Assembly (NCBI GenBank): GCA_002928735.1
Contig: PERL01000004.1
Location: 124,001 to 188,000 of the forward strand
DNA length: 64,000 nucleotides
From: Hyphomicrobium sp.
GTDB taxonomy: Bacteria; Pseudomonadota; Alphaproteobacteria; Rhizobiales; Hyphomicrobiaceae
Direction of reading: 5' to 3'
The notes beneath the pieces were generated by a model. The model was not told where the DNA came from and did not search any database. It saw only the letters and a list, made by a program, of their open reading frames with translations. A program made the position numbers and the translations under genes. Shown here one piece after another: positions 27,373 through 36,424 of this stretch (positions are counted from its first letter, which is position 1; every line of letters begins with the position of its first letter).

Positions 27373-27768
27373 TCAGGACTTCTTATCTTTGGAGTACCCT
27401 TCGCGCTCGAACACCCGGGCATTCATCTTCCGGCCGTCAGGACCGCAGAAGAACTCGGCCGACTGCGACGTACTGCTGTCGATCTGCAACCGGCTTCCCG
27501 GCACGACCAGCGCCGTTACTCGCGTTCCCGGGCTGTCGTCTCCGGTCACGCCACCGTCCTTCGACGACAGCACGACCGTCACGCTGCACGCCCCATCCTT
27601 CTCTGTGTAGTAAGTCACCGCATGCTTGTTCCCGATATCGAGCGGCAGGCCCTTACCGGGCGTCAGCGGCACGTTCTCGCCCTCGCCTGCGATCGCCAGC
27701 GTGGAAGCAGCAGCAAGCGCGGCAGCAGCCGCAGAAACACGAACCAAAGTCTTGAGAGTACGGCCCAT
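27373..27768 (-). CDS. Secreted protein, paralogue of the preceding gene, unknown function
   Basis: A 131-residue exported protein. The signal peptide MGRTLKTLVRVSAAAAALAA has probable cleavage after TLAIA. The mature domain carries GKGLPLDIGNKHAVTYYTEK, GACSVTVVLSS, LQIDSSTSQSAEFFCG and ARVFEREGYS, matching its neighbour at 26710-27126 block by block, including both cysteines. The two lie on the same strand, 246 bases apart, and look like a diverged tandem duplication. The lysine-rich C-terminus (KDKKS) is unique to this copy. Function is unknown; the fold is probably a small beta-sandwich, by inference from the strand pattern. Confidence 0.7.
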   Translation of the reverse strand: MGRTLKTLVRVSAAAAALAAASTLAIAGEGENVPLTPGKGLPLDIGNKHAVTYYTEKDGACSVTVVLSSKDGGVTGDDSPGTRVTALVVPGSRLQIDSSTSQSAEFFCGPDGRKMNARVFEREGYSKDKKS

Positions 27769-28160
27769 GATGGCACATCCTTCTTGGCCCGCGAGATCCG
27801 GCCGGGACGCTCTCGCAAGGCGGATCTGAATGTTGATCCCGGCTCACAACGAAAATCCTACGCCTCTGACCCGCCTCACAAAACGAAGCCATATGCCCCG
27901 CGGACATCGCGTCCCCGCATGATCGAGATCAACGCACGCGCGCACCGCCGAATACCCACAGGGCCCGCCGCAGCCTCACCGCCCGACCACGATCTCCCGC
28001 TCACGCATCCCTGCATTCCAACCCAGCGCTGGGCGCATGCCTCCAGGCGTTCATCCACCCTCCCCAGCCCAATCGTCCCAGCACCGCGACAAGGCCGGTG
28101 CGGGGGGCTATAACGCGCCCAACACCGCCATCAGCCTCGACGAGCACCCCAAGAGAGCCC
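27769..28160. other. Divergent intergenic region before purL
   Basis: The 392 bases separate the secreted-protein gene from purL. A TATAAC hexamer at 28109-28114, 47 bases before the purL start, could be a -10 element, but I see no good -35. No coding frame is convincing. Confidence 0.3.
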
Positions 28161-30377
28161 ATGCAAGACGCCGCCGAAAAGCCCGCCATCACGCCCGAGA
28201 CCGTCGCCGAACACGGGCTGAAACCCGATGAATATCAGCGGCTTCTGAAAATCCTCGGCCGCGAGCCCTCGCTCACGGAATTGGGCATCTTTTCCGTCAT
28301 GTGGTCTGAGCACTGCTCGTACAAATCCTCCCGCGTCTGGCTGAAAACGCTCCCCACCTCCGGCCCCAAGGTCATCCAGGGCCCCGGCGAAAACGCAGGC
28401 GTGGTCGACCTCGGCGACGGCGACTGCGCTGTGTTCAAGATGGAGAGCCATAACCACCCGTCCTACATCGAGCCGTTCCAGGGTGCCGCCACCGGCGTCG
28501 GCGGCATCATGCGCGACGTGTTCACGATGGGCGCCCGCCCCGTGGCGAACCTGAACGCACTCCGCTTCGGCGCACCCGAGCATCCCAAGACACGCCACCT
28601 CGTTGACGGAGTCGTCGCCGGCATCGCGCACTACGGCAACTGCACCGGCGTGCCCACCATCGGCGGCGAAACCAACTTCGACGCGGGCTACAACAACAAC
28701 ATCCTCGTCAACGCCATGTGCGTCGGCCTCGCCAAGTCCGACAAGATTTTCTACTCCGCTGCAAAGGGCGTCGGCCTCCCCGTCGTCTATGTCGGCTCCA
28801 AAACCGGCCGCGACGGCATCCACGGCGCCACCATGGCGTCCGCCGAATTCGACGATAAGAGCGACGAGAAGCGCCCCACTGTTCAGGTCGGCGACCCCTT
28901 CACCGAAAAGCTCTTGATCGAAGCGTGCCTCGAATTGATGGCAACCGACATGATCATCGCCATCCAGGACATGGGCGCCGCCGGCCTCACGTCCTCGACC
29001 TCGGAGATGGCGGACAAGGGTGGCGTCGGCATCGACCTCGTGCTCGATCACGTCCCCCAGCGCGAACCGGGCATGACCGCTTACGAAATGATGCTCTCCG
29101 AAAGCCAGGAGCGCATGTTGATGATCTTGAAGCCGGGCCGCGAACCGGACGCGGAAAAGATCTTCACCAAATGGGGTCTCGACTTCGCCGTCATCGGCAC
29201 GACGACCGACACCGGCCGCATGATCGTCACGCACAAGGGCAAGGTCGAAGCCGATCTGCCCGTCCCCGTGCTCGCCAACTCCGCGCCCATGTACGAGCGC
29301 CCGTGGTTCTATCCCGTGCCGCCCGCGCCTGTGCTGCCCGAGTGGGTGCCGCCGCCTGAAAGCCTCACGAAAGCGCTCACCACGCTCATGGCCTCGCCCG
29401 CGCTGTGTTCGCGCCGCTGGATCTATCAGCAGTACGACCACATGGTGATGGGCGACACGGTCGGCCGCCCCGGTGGCGATGCCGGCGTCGTGCGCGTCCA
29501 CGGCACGCAAAAGGGCATAGCCGCCACCTGCGATGTCACGCCCCGCTACGTCGCAGCCGACCCCGAAATGGGCACCAAGCAGGCCGTCGTTGAAACCTGG
29601 CGCAACCTCTGCGCCGTCGGCGCCGATCCTATCGCCATCACCGACAACATGAACTTCGCCAACCCCGAGCGCCCCGAAATCATGGGCCAGTTTGTGGCGA
29701 GCGTGAAAGGCATGGGCGAAGCCTGCCGCGTACTCGACTATCCCGTCGTCTCCGGCAACGTCTCGCTCTACAACGAGACCAACGGCATCGGCATCCCGCC
29801 CACGCCCGCCATCGGCGGCGTCGGCCTAGTCCCCGACGTGTCGAAACTCGCCGACATTGCGCTCAAACGCGACGGTGATCTTTTGATCGTCATCGGCCTT
29901 GAGCGCGGCTGGCTCGGCCAGTCCCTCTACCAGCACATGGCCGCCGGCAAATTCGAAGGCGCCCCGCCCCCCGTCGATCTCGCCGATGAACTGAAAGCCG
30001 GCCGCCTCGTGCGCGCCCTCATTCGCGAAGGCAACGTCTCGGCTGTGCACGATTGCGCCGACGGCGGCCTCCTCGTCGCCATTGCCGAAATGGCGCTCGC
30101 CGGCAACATGGGCGCCGATCTCTATCCCTACGAAGGCAGCTTGCCCGCACACGCCGCTTGGTTCGGCGAAGATCAGGGCCGCTACGTCCTTTCCGTCTCG
30201 CCCGCGAAGGCCGAAGAAGTCCTCGAACGCGCGCGCCTCCTGGCGCTCCCCGCCCGCGTCGTCGGCAAAGTCGGCGGCGACACCCTCACGCTGCGCGGCG
30301 ACGAAGACCCCTACCCCCTCGACAAACTCCGCGCCCTGAACGAGCACTGGCTCCCGGACTACATGTCGGGGCACTAA
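28161..30377 (+). CDS. purL: Phosphoribosylformylglycinamidine synthase subunit PurL
   Basis: A 738-residue enzyme of purine synthesis that converts FGAR to FGAM with ATP and ammonia supplied by PurQ in the PurLQS complex. It has [20 protein letters not shown] near residue 30, the histidine/glycine motif [20 protein letters not shown] near 95, and the second half-repeat with [10 protein letters not shown] near 535. Length matches the small (non-fused) PurL of alphaproteobacteria. purQ and purS are not in the window. The ATG at 28161 follows AAGAGAG. Confidence 0.95.
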   Translation: MQDAAEKPAITPETVAEHGLKPDEYQRLLKILGREPSLTELGIFSVMWSEHCSYKSSRVWLKTLPTSGPKVIQGPGENAGVVDLGDGDCAVFKMESHNHPSYIEPFQGAATGVGGIMRDVFTMGARPVANLNALRFGAPEHPKTRHLVDGVVAGIAHYGNCTGVPTIGGETNFDAGYNNNILVNAMCVGLAKSDKIFYSAAKGVGLPVVYVGSKTGRDGIHGATMASAEFDDKSDEKRPTVQVGDPFTEKLLIEACLELMATDMIIAIQDMGAAGLTSSTSEMADKGGVGIDLVLDHVPQREPGMTAYEMMLSESQERMLMILKPGREPDAEKIFTKWGLDFAVIGTTTDTGRMIVTHKGKVEADLPVPVLANSAPMYERPWFYPVPPAPVLPEWVPPPESLTKALTTLMASPALCSRRWIYQQYDHMVMGDTVGRPGGDAGVVRVHGTQKGIAATCDVTPRYVAADPEMGTKQAVVETWRNLCAVGADPIAITDNMNFANPERPEIMGQFVASVKGMGEACRVLDYPVVSGNVSLYNETNGIGIPPTPAIGGVGLVPDVSKLADIALKRDGDLLIVIGLERGWLGQSLYQHMAAGKFEGAPPPVDLADELKAGRLVRALIREGNVSAVHDCADGGLLVAIAEMALAGNMGADLYPYEGSLPAHAAWFGEDQGRYVLSVSPAKAEEVLERARLLALPARVVGKVGGDTLTLRGDEDPYPLDKLRALNEHWLPDYMSGH

Positions 30378-30449
30378 CCGGAACCACCGCCCCCTCACCC
30401 CGTTACACCAACCTTATCTGTTTGAAACAGGATACCAGGATGGTGTGCG

Positions 30450-31667
30450 ATGACGATTGCGTGGCGAGCAAGGCTGGCGCTGGGTGCTTCAATTTTGGGA
30501 GTGGCCATCATGGGTGATCAAGCCTTCGCGCAAGACGCGGCCGCCCAAGAATTCTCCGCCAAGTCCGGCAAAATCCAGGGCCAGATGCTGACGCCCCTGT
30601 CGCATCCCTGGAAAATCGCCGTCCTGCCCGATGACCGCCTTCTGATCACCGAAAAGACCGGCAGCCTGCGCATCTATGCCGATGGCAAACTCTCCGATCC
30701 CATCGCCAACGTCCCCAAGGTCCACTTCGAAGGCCAAGGCGGATTGCTGTCCGTCGTCGCCCATCCCGGCTTCGCGACCAACAACACGATCTACCTCTCC
30801 TACGCCGAGCCCGCCGAGGATCAACCCGTTGACGCCAAAGACCCCGGCGATCCGCGCGTCGGCGATGACGGTGCCAACAGCGATATCGTTCTAAAAGGCC
30901 TCGCCGTCGCCCGCGCCGTGCTCGACGGCAACCAACTCAAAGACGTCGAAGTCATCTGGCGTCAGGAGCCCAAGCAGATTGGGCGCGGCCACTTCGGCGG
31001 CCACATGGCGTTCTCAGGCGACGAAAAACTCTTCATCACAAACGGTGATCGCCAGCGCTTTCTCTCCCACGATCCCGCGACCAACGCCGGGAAGATCGTG
31101 CGCATCAATCCGGACGGTTCACTCCCTGCCGACAACATGGAGCAAGGCCCGAAGAACGCGCGCAAGGACGTGTGGAGCACCGGTCACCGCAACCCGCTTG
31201 GCATCGCGTTCGATCCCGCCACCCGCAAACTCTGGATCCACGAAATGGGACCCGCCGGCGGCGACGAATTAAACCTCATCGAGCGCGGCGCCGACTACGG
31301 CTGGCCCGCCGTCTCGAATGGCAACCACTACAATGGGGAGAAAATCCCCAACCACGACACGCGGCCCGAATTCAAAAAGCCCGTCATCTCGTGGACGCCC
31401 GTCATCTCACCCGCCGGCCTCACCTTCTACACCGGCACGCGCTTCCGCGACTGGACCGGCAAGGCGCTGATTGGCGGCTTGAGCTCCGAGGCGATTGTCG
31501 TTGTGGAGGTGAAGGGCGAAGAGGCCCGCGAAACCGACCGCATCGATATGGGCATGCGCATCCGCGACGTCGCCCAAGCAAACGACGGCAGCCTCTACGT
31601 ACTCAAAGACGGTGAAGACGGCGGGCTGATGCAGTTAAAGCCGCTCGACAAGGATGCAAGCCGGTAA
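30450..31667 (+). CDS. PQQ-dependent sugar dehydrogenase (soluble, YliI/Asd type)
   Basis: A 405-residue periplasmic protein with a signal peptide (start MTIAWRARLALGASILGVAI, cleavage near AFA-QDAA). It has the six-bladed propeller of soluble aldose dehydrogenases: HPWKIAVLPDDRLLITEKTG near 50, a GHFGGHMAFSGDEKLFITNG block near 180 with the catalytic-type histidine, GHRNPLGIAFDP near 248 and EMGPAGGDELNLIERGADYG near 267. The family oxidises aldoses using bound PQQ and calcium. No PQQ synthesis gene is in the window. It lies 72 bases after purL but is functionally unrelated. Confidence 0.87.
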   Translation: MTIAWRARLALGASILGVAIMGDQAFAQDAAAQEFSAKSGKIQGQMLTPLSHPWKIAVLPDDRLLITEKTGSLRIYADGKLSDPIANVPKVHFEGQGGLLSVVAHPGFATNNTIYLSYAEPAEDQPVDAKDPGDPRVGDDGANSDIVLKGLAVARAVLDGNQLKDVEVIWRQEPKQIGRGHFGGHMAFSGDEKLFITNGDRQRFLSHDPATNAGKIVRINPDGSLPADNMEQGPKNARKDVWSTGHRNPLGIAFDPATRKLWIHEMGPAGGDELNLIERGADYGWPAVSNGNHYNGEKIPNHDTRPEFKKPVISWTPVISPAGLTFYTGTRFRDWTGKALIGGLSSEAIVVVEVKGEEARETDRIDMGMRIRDVAQANDGSLYVLKDGEDGGLMQLKPLDKDASR

Positions 31668-31681
31668 AGTAAGCCGGGCAA

Positions 31682-31804
31682 TCAGCCCGCCTTCTTCGCG
31701 TTGCGCTCTTTCTTGGCGATCTTGGCAACGCGCATCTCTGCGTTCTTCGCCTTGCGCTGGCGGGCTTGGATCTTACGGCGGCGTGAATTCGACATCGTCG
31801 GCAT
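31682..31804 (-). CDS. Small lysine/arginine-rich protein
   Basis: A 40-residue, very basic product starting MPTMSNSRRRKIQARQRKAK and ending KKERNAKKAG. It is probably one long charged helix that could contact RNA or DNA; that role is inference from composition. AGGAG lies ten bases before the ATG. I believe similar short SRRRKI-type proteins exist in related genomes but cannot check here. It ends 14 bases from the convergent sugar dehydrogenase gene. Confidence 0.6.
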   Translation of the reverse strand: MPTMSNSRRRKIQARQRKAKNAEMRVAKIAKKERNAKKAG

Positions 31805-31856
31805 TGCGGTCAATCTCCTGTGTGAGCCCCGGGTTCTAGGTCGAAATACCCGCCTG

Positions 31857-32093
31857 TCAACGTCCTTGCCGCACAAACTCATGTCGGCGGCATCCGCACC
31901 GGTCGCAGACATCGACCGCGCGATGCAAGCGATGTGCGCACTGCGGACACGATCCAAAGGCCATGTAGATCCAATAGCCGAGCCACGCCGCATAAACTGT
32001 CGCAACCGTTAGGGCGACCACGGCAAGCCAACCGTGTTGCACAAAAAACTGCACGCCGACTCGCTGGAACGTGGAGGTTGATTGAAAGCCCAA
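31857..32093 (-). CDS. Small membrane protein with zinc-ribbon-like motif
   Basis: The 78-residue frame has one hydrophobic helix (about residues 22-46, with WLAVVALTVATVYAAWLGYW) followed by SCPQCAHRLHRAVDVCDRCG, a C-x2-C...C-x2-C zinc-ribbon pattern. A membrane helix joined to a ribbon is a recurring design in small bacterial proteins, which argues for a real gene. The first codon available is TTG at 32093; an internal GTG (residue 13) is also possible, and no strong ribosome binding site decides between them. Function is unknown. Confidence 0.5.
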   Translation of the reverse strand: MGFQSTSTFQRVGVQFFVQHGWLAVVALTVATVYAAWLGYWIYMAFGSCPQCAHRLHRAVDVCDRCGCRRHEFVRQGR

Positions 32094-32324
32094 GATACGA
32101 CGCCGGGCTCATTCCGACACGGATAGTATCCACGTATAACATCAATGATAGACAAAATGTTTCATGATAAAGCTTAAGGTTGAATCGAAGTGACTTGTCG
32201 CGTCAACCGGGTAAAACGCCGGCCGAAAATCTCCGCAAACTTGAGCCCAGAAACCGGGCCGCTTCCCTCGCCTGCTGCCAGCACGAGCGTTCCGCAGCGC
32301 AGCAAATCGCGCTAAATCGGACCG

Positions 32325-33371
32325 ATGGGAACAGACGCACCAGACATGACGGCCGGACTTGCCGCCGTCGGCGGCGGTGGCAGCCAATCCATCGCTGCGG
32401 CCGACGACCGCCGCTTTTTCCGCTTTCTCATGATCGCTGTTCTGCTGCATGCGCTGCTGCTCGTGCGGGTCAACACCGGCGAACCGCGGCGGCTGGGCGC
32501 CGAAGGCGGCGCCGACGACGCCATCAGCGTCTCGATCATCACCGAACAAGATCTCCGCGGCGACGCCACCGTCGCCGATACCGCAGCCGGCGTGCCAGCC
32601 CCTCCCCCATCGCCGTCCGCGCAAAAGGAAACACCGCCCCCTGCACCTCCCGTCGAACAATCCAAGCCTGCCGAACAGCCCGCCGCAGCTCCTCCCCCAC
32701 CGCCCCCTGCCGCTGCCGCTGAGACACCGCCCGCCGAAACTCCGGCGCCTCAGGCATCGCTGCGCCCCACGCTGCCCGACGAGGCTATCGAAGAAGCCCC
32801 AAAGCAGGCCGAACCAAAGCCCTCCCAGGAAAAGACCGAGCAGCAAAAGCCCGCCGAAACGCCCGCCAAAAAGGCCGAATTGATCGACGACACCGCCAAG
32901 CTTCTTGAATTGCCCGATCCCGCACAACTGAAGAAGCAGGCCGAAAAGCCCGCAGAAGCCAAACCGAAGACACCAACTCCGCAGAAGCCCGCACCGAAGA
33001 AGACGGAAACCGCCAAACTCGACCTCACGCCACCGGCCGTGTTTCAAGCCCCCGTCGGCGGCGGTGGAGCAGGTCTTCAGCGCCCCGCCGGGATCACGCG
33101 CTCGGGAGAGAACGACGACTTCGCGCGCGGCGTTATCCGCGCCCTGCAGACGACCATGCCGCAACTCCGAAATACCTTCGGCCGCGTCACCGTCCGCATC
33201 GAACTCGATATGAAAGGCAACCTCGTCCGCACCACGGTTCTCAGACCGTCCAACATCGCCGGCCTCGACCAGAGCGTCGTTTTCGCCACCAAGCAATCGA
33301 GCTTTCCGTTCCCGCCACACAACGCGGTGTCGGCCGATCTCGTCTTCTTCGTCAGCTACATTTATCGATGA
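32325..33371 (+). CDS. TonB-like energy transducer
   Basis: The 348-residue product has a single transmembrane helix near residues 30-47 (FFRFLMIAVLLHALLLVRVN), a proline/alanine/lysine-rich periplasmic spacer from about 95 to 245 and a C-terminal TonB-type domain from about 265 to the end (GRVTVRIELDMKGNLVRTTV and the closing LVFFVSYIYR). TonB proteins couple the proton motive force, via ExbB/ExbD, to outer-membrane receptors. Neither ExbBD nor a receptor gene is in the window, so the substrate is unknown. It could instead be a TolA-like protein, but the C-terminal pattern fits TonB better. Confidence 0.75.
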   Translation: MGTDAPDMTAGLAAVGGGGSQSIAAADDRRFFRFLMIAVLLHALLLVRVNTGEPRRLGAEGGADDAISVSIITEQDLRGDATVADTAAGVPAPPPSPSAQKETPPPAPPVEQSKPAEQPAAAPPPPPPAAAAETPPAETPAPQASLRPTLPDEAIEEAPKQAEPKPSQEKTEQQKPAETPAKKAELIDDTAKLLELPDPAQLKKQAEKPAEAKPKTPTPQKPAPKKTETAKLDLTPPAVFQAPVGGGGAGLQRPAGITRSGENDDFARGVIRALQTTMPQLRNTFGRVTVRIELDMKGNLVRTTVLRPSNIAGLDQSVVFATKQSSFPFPPHNAVSADLVFFVSYIYR

Positions 33372-33372
33372 G

Positions 33373-33810
33373 CTAGTCCGCGCCAATGCAGCGCTGATAC
33401 CGGTTCGACCAGTAGAGCCGACCTGTGCGGACGGCGAGCCGCCGCAACTGCTCGCAACTGATCGCATTCTCTGCTGGCTTATCGAAGAAACGCGCCGGAT
33501 CGCCTCCCGCCCCCGGCGCCTTCGGCACGACCCGGGAACTGTCCGGTGAGCGCCGCAGCTGGCGATCGGGAACGTAACGCCGCGACCGGTCGATCCGGTT
33601 GTCATTGGGAACCCGCGGTAAAACCGTCGTATCGCTCCCAAATGATCGTGGAGCCGGCGTCGGTGGCCCATCGGCAGGCCGGCTGTCGAACGGCCGTGGC
33701 ACGGCCTGAGCAAAAATCAACGGGCGCTCGATCGCGCCCGCGTCCTGGAGAGGTCCCGCGCTCAGACCAACAACCGCCAAAATCAACGCGCGCCAAGTCT
33801 TACTAATCAT
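33373..33810 (-). CDS. Secreted proline/arginine-rich protein, unknown function
   Basis: A 145-residue exported product. A signal peptide (MISKTWRALILAVVGLSAGP, cleavage probably near DAGA) precedes a disordered proline/arginine/serine stretch and a short C-terminal segment with two cysteines (ISCEQLRRLAVRTGRLYWSN then RYQRCIGAD). The C-terminal block looks conserved in character and may be a small disulfide-stabilised domain. GAGG lies four bases before the ATG. It is convergent with the TonB gene, one base apart. I do not recognise the family. Confidence 0.6.
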   Translation of the reverse strand: MISKTWRALILAVVGLSAGPLQDAGAIERPLIFAQAVPRPFDSRPADGPPTPAPRSFGSDTTVLPRVPNDNRIDRSRRYVPDRQLRRSPDSSRVVPKAPGAGGDPARFFDKPAENAISCEQLRRLAVRTGRLYWSNRYQRCIGAD

Positions 33811-34001
33811 TTCGCCTCGATCGCTTACCGGGCGCACCCGAATGAAGCCTGGATCCACCCTTGCGAAAGCATGACCGCAACAATGGCCGTCCAATTCGTC
33901 AGCAGTCCCCTTGACGTGACGCAGACTTCCATGATGCTACGCGCCCGGAGCGGGTTTCGTTTCCAATTCTTCGCCACTGATTTTTTGACGGGGGTTTTGC
34001 C

Positions 34002-34457
34002 GTGAGTGATGGCCTGCATCCGATGGCGCCGCATCATCTGCCATCCTTCATCAGCGGACCCAGCGAAGGCGACCCCCTTTACGTCATTGTTACCCTGATT
34101 GTCCTCGCGGGCGTCGTTGGCCTTGGCGTTCTGTTCTTCACGCTGCATTCGCTGCCCGAACGCATGGGCCACAAAAAACTACAGTTCGAGATCGTTGCCG
34201 TGCTTGGCCTGCTCTCGCTCTTCACCCACATTCACGCATTTTGGGTCGCAGCGCTCCTCCTCGCCCTCATCGATCTGCCCGATTTCGTCTCACCGCTGAA
34301 GCGCATGGCCGCCGCTCTGGAAAAACTGACCGGCATCCCTCCGTCCGAGGACGCGCCTACCGATGCCGATGGCGATCACGACGCCCCGCCAAAAGCAGCG
34401 CCCGAACCGCCCCCGGTCGCCCTCGCACCCGCCGCCACACCGTCGACGGGAGCCTGA
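34002..34457 (+). CDS. Inner-membrane protein, probable DUF3302 (YiaW-like)
   Basis: A 151-residue product with two hydrophobic helices (about residues 26-48 and 66-92), linked by LHSLPERMGHKKLQFEIVAV, and a proline/alanine-rich cytoplasmic tail. Helix spacing, the short LP..KK loop, and the position three bases before an HlyD-type gene match the yiaW-yiaV pair of E. coli, where YiaW is a DUF3302 protein. I rate that assignment as likely, not certain. The GTG start is supported by a GGGGG run seven bases upstream. Confidence 0.62.
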   Translation: MSDGLHPMAPHHLPSFISGPSEGDPLYVIVTLIVLAGVVGLGVLFFTLHSLPERMGHKKLQFEIVAVLGLLSLFTHIHAFWVAALLLALIDLPDFVSPLKRMAAALEKLTGIPPSEDAPTDADGDHDAPPKAAPEPPPVALAPAATPSTGA

Positions 34458-34460
34458 GCC

Positions 34461-35693
34461 ATGCTGGAAATTCTCATCTGCTCCCTGTTCACGATCCTGC
34501 CCGACTATCTCTACCGCCACTACTATCAAGGCAAACGCTTCGGCCACGAAATTACGCTCTATTCCGTCTGGTACGAACTGCGCTGGGGCATCACCGGCTG
34601 CATTCTGCTGACCGTCCTGCTCATCACGATCATCTTCTATAATCACCCCTCCACATCCAACGCACTGATGTTCTACCGCACCATTCCGATCCTTCCCGAA
34701 ACGCCGGGCCGGGTCGAAGAGGTGTTCGTGCCCGTGACCGGCGAGGTGAAGCAGGGCCAGAAGCTCTTCAAGCTCGACAGCGCCAAGCAGGAAGCCGCCC
34801 TCGAAACCGCCAAGCGCCGCGTCGCCGAAATCGATGCTCAGATGGAGATGGCTAAAGCCGACATCGCCGCCGCGAATGGCCAGATCAAGGAAGCACAAGG
34901 CGCGCTGCAGCAAGCCCTCGACGATCTGCGCACCAAGCAAGAACTTGCCCAACGCAATGCCGGCGTCGTCGCCACCCGAGAGCTGGAAAAGCTCCAGGTC
35001 ACCGTCGACGCCCGCGAAGGCCAACTTGCCGCCGCCAAGGCTGGCCTCCAAGCCGCTGAAACCAAGATCTCAACCCTGCTGCCTGCTCAAAAGGAAAGCG
35101 CTAAAGCCGCCCTCGACCAGGCGCAAGTCGACCTCGACAAGACAGTCATCTACTCAGGCGTCGACGGCCGTGTGGAACAGTTCGTTTTGAAACCCGGCGA
35201 TTTCGTCAGTTCGATCATGCGCCCGGCAGGCATCATCATTCCCAAGAGCATCGGCCGCCGCCAGCTCCACGCCGGTTTCGGTCAGATCGAAGCGCAGGTC
35301 ATGAAGGTCGGCATGGCCGCCGAAGCGACCTGCATGTCGAAACCGCTGTCGATCATTCCCCTCGTTGTCGTCGACGTGCAGGACGTCATTGCATCCGGCC
35401 AGTTCCGTGCCGGTGAACAACTCGTCGACCTCCAGCAAGCGCGCGCTCCGGGCTCCATCACAGTTTATCTCGAACCGCTCTACGAAGGCGGCCTGAACGA
35501 CGTCACGCCTGGCTCCAGCTGCATCGTAAACGCCTATTCCAGCAACCACGACCGCATTGAAACCGAACCCAGCTTCTTCAAGCGTCTGGCCCTGCATGCC
35601 ATCGACACGGTCGGTATCGTCCATGCAGCCATCCTGCGTTCACAAGCCTTGCAAATGCCGGTGAAGGTTCTCGTCTTAAGCGGAGGTCACTGA
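34461..35693 (+). CDS. HlyD/membrane-fusion family protein (YiaV-like)
   Basis: A 410-residue periplasmic adaptor anchored by an N-terminal hydrophobic region (two segments, near residues 1-18 and 45-65). A biotinyl-lipoyl-like half motif (RVEEVFVPVTGEVKQGQKLF) lies near residue 90, followed by a long alpha-helical coiled coil (about 110-215), the second lipoyl half (VIYSGVDGRVEQFVLKPGDF near 235) and a beta-barrel domain. Such proteins bridge inner-membrane pumps to the outer membrane, but no pump subunit is encoded nearby. It partners the upstream YiaW-like gene. It ends overlapping by seven bases the convergent PAP2 phosphatase gene. Confidence 0.82.
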   Translation: MLEILICSLFTILPDYLYRHYYQGKRFGHEITLYSVWYELRWGITGCILLTVLLITIIFYNHPSTSNALMFYRTIPILPETPGRVEEVFVPVTGEVKQGQKLFKLDSAKQEAALETAKRRVAEIDAQMEMAKADIAAANGQIKEAQGALQQALDDLRTKQELAQRNAGVVATRELEKLQVTVDAREGQLAAAKAGLQAAETKISTLLPAQKESAKAALDQAQVDLDKTVIYSGVDGRVEQFVLKPGDFVSSIMRPAGIIIPKSIGRRQLHAGFGQIEAQVMKVGMAAEATCMSKPLSIIPLVVVDVQDVIASGQFRAGEQLVDLQQARAPGSITVYLEPLYEGGLNDVTPGSSCIVNAYSSNHDRIETEPSFFKRLALHAIDTVGIVHAAILRSQALQMPVKVLVLSGGH

Positions 35694-36424
35694 CGCGCGC
35701 CGCTAGCCCCGCGCTCCAAGGCGCGAAACACCAGCCAGCCCAGCGTTGCCCAAGCAGCCCCCAAAGCCCAGCCGGCCAAAACGTCGGATGGCCAATGCAC
35801 GCCCAGATAAACCCGGCTCATGCCAACAAGCAGAGTGAGAAGAACCGCAAACGCCAGTACGAAAAACTTGATCCGGCGGCTCTCCTGGACCAGCGCGATC
35901 ATCGCGCCCAACGTCAAGAAGATCACCGCCGACGACAGCGCATGACCGCTGGGAAATGAGTGTGTAAAAACCTCCGCCCCATGCGGCACGAGATCTGGCC
36001 GCGGTCGGGCGAAACCCAATTTCGCAAACGTGCTGAGCAGCGCGCCCGCCGCGGTCCAACCCAACACGGCAATCGCTTTGCGTGGCCGGTTGGACAGATA
36101 AAGATACCCCGATACGGCGACCACGATGAGCGCCAAAACCGACGTCGAGCCGAGCGCGGTCAGATCCCGCACCACCTCCTCGAACCACACCGGCCCTAAC
36201 GGATCGGACAAATCGGCCGGATTGCGCAACCAAAGCAGCAAAGCTTCGTCGGCCCCGCGAAAGCCCCCGTTCAAGACCATCCCCGCGATGAGCAAAAACA
36301 CGAAAACCCCCGCCGCCGCGCCACCGAGGCCAAGCAGCACCTCCGCTTCCACCGGCCACCGCTCGCGCCCTTGGGGCGCGCTCTCATGAGCGGGCAAGGA
36401 CGGCGTCGTTGGATCGTTGAGCAT
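35687..36424 (-). CDS. PAP2-family phosphatase (lipid phosphatase)
   Basis: A 245-residue membrane phosphatase. All three PAP2 motifs are present: KLGFARPRP (near 136), PSGHALSS (near 155) and SRVYLGVHWPSD (near 205), on a backbone of about six helices. Family members dephosphorylate phosphatidate, lysophosphatidate, PGP or undecaprenyl pyrophosphate. The gene overlaps the end of the diacylglycerol kinase gene by 41 bases on the same strand. A kinase and a phosphatase of opposite direction on lipid phosphates in one transcript suggests phosphatidate/diacylglycerol turnover, but undecaprenyl-PP remains possible. Confidence 0.87.
   Translation of the reverse strand: MLNDPTTPSLPAHESAPQGRERWPVEAEVLLGLGGAAAGVFVFLLIAGMVLNGGFRGADEALLLWLRNPADLSDPLGPVWFEEVVRDLTALGSTSVLALIVVAVSGYLYLSNRPRKAIAVLGWTAAGALLSTFAKLGFARPRPDLVPHGAEVFTHSFPSGHALSSAVIFLTLGAMIALVQESRRIKFFVLAFAVLLTLLVGMSRVYLGVHWPSDVLAGWALGAAWATLGWLVFRALERGASGARQ

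Noticed and set aside
28131-29510. Minus-strand open frame of about 460 codons opposite purL
   Set aside because: Antisense to strongly conserved purL sequence and without a recognisable domain.
32142-33713. Minus-strand open frame of about 520 codons opposite the TonB gene
   Set aside because: The translated sequence is Gly/Leu/Arg repeats mirroring the Pro/Ala/Lys spacer of TonB; no independent support.
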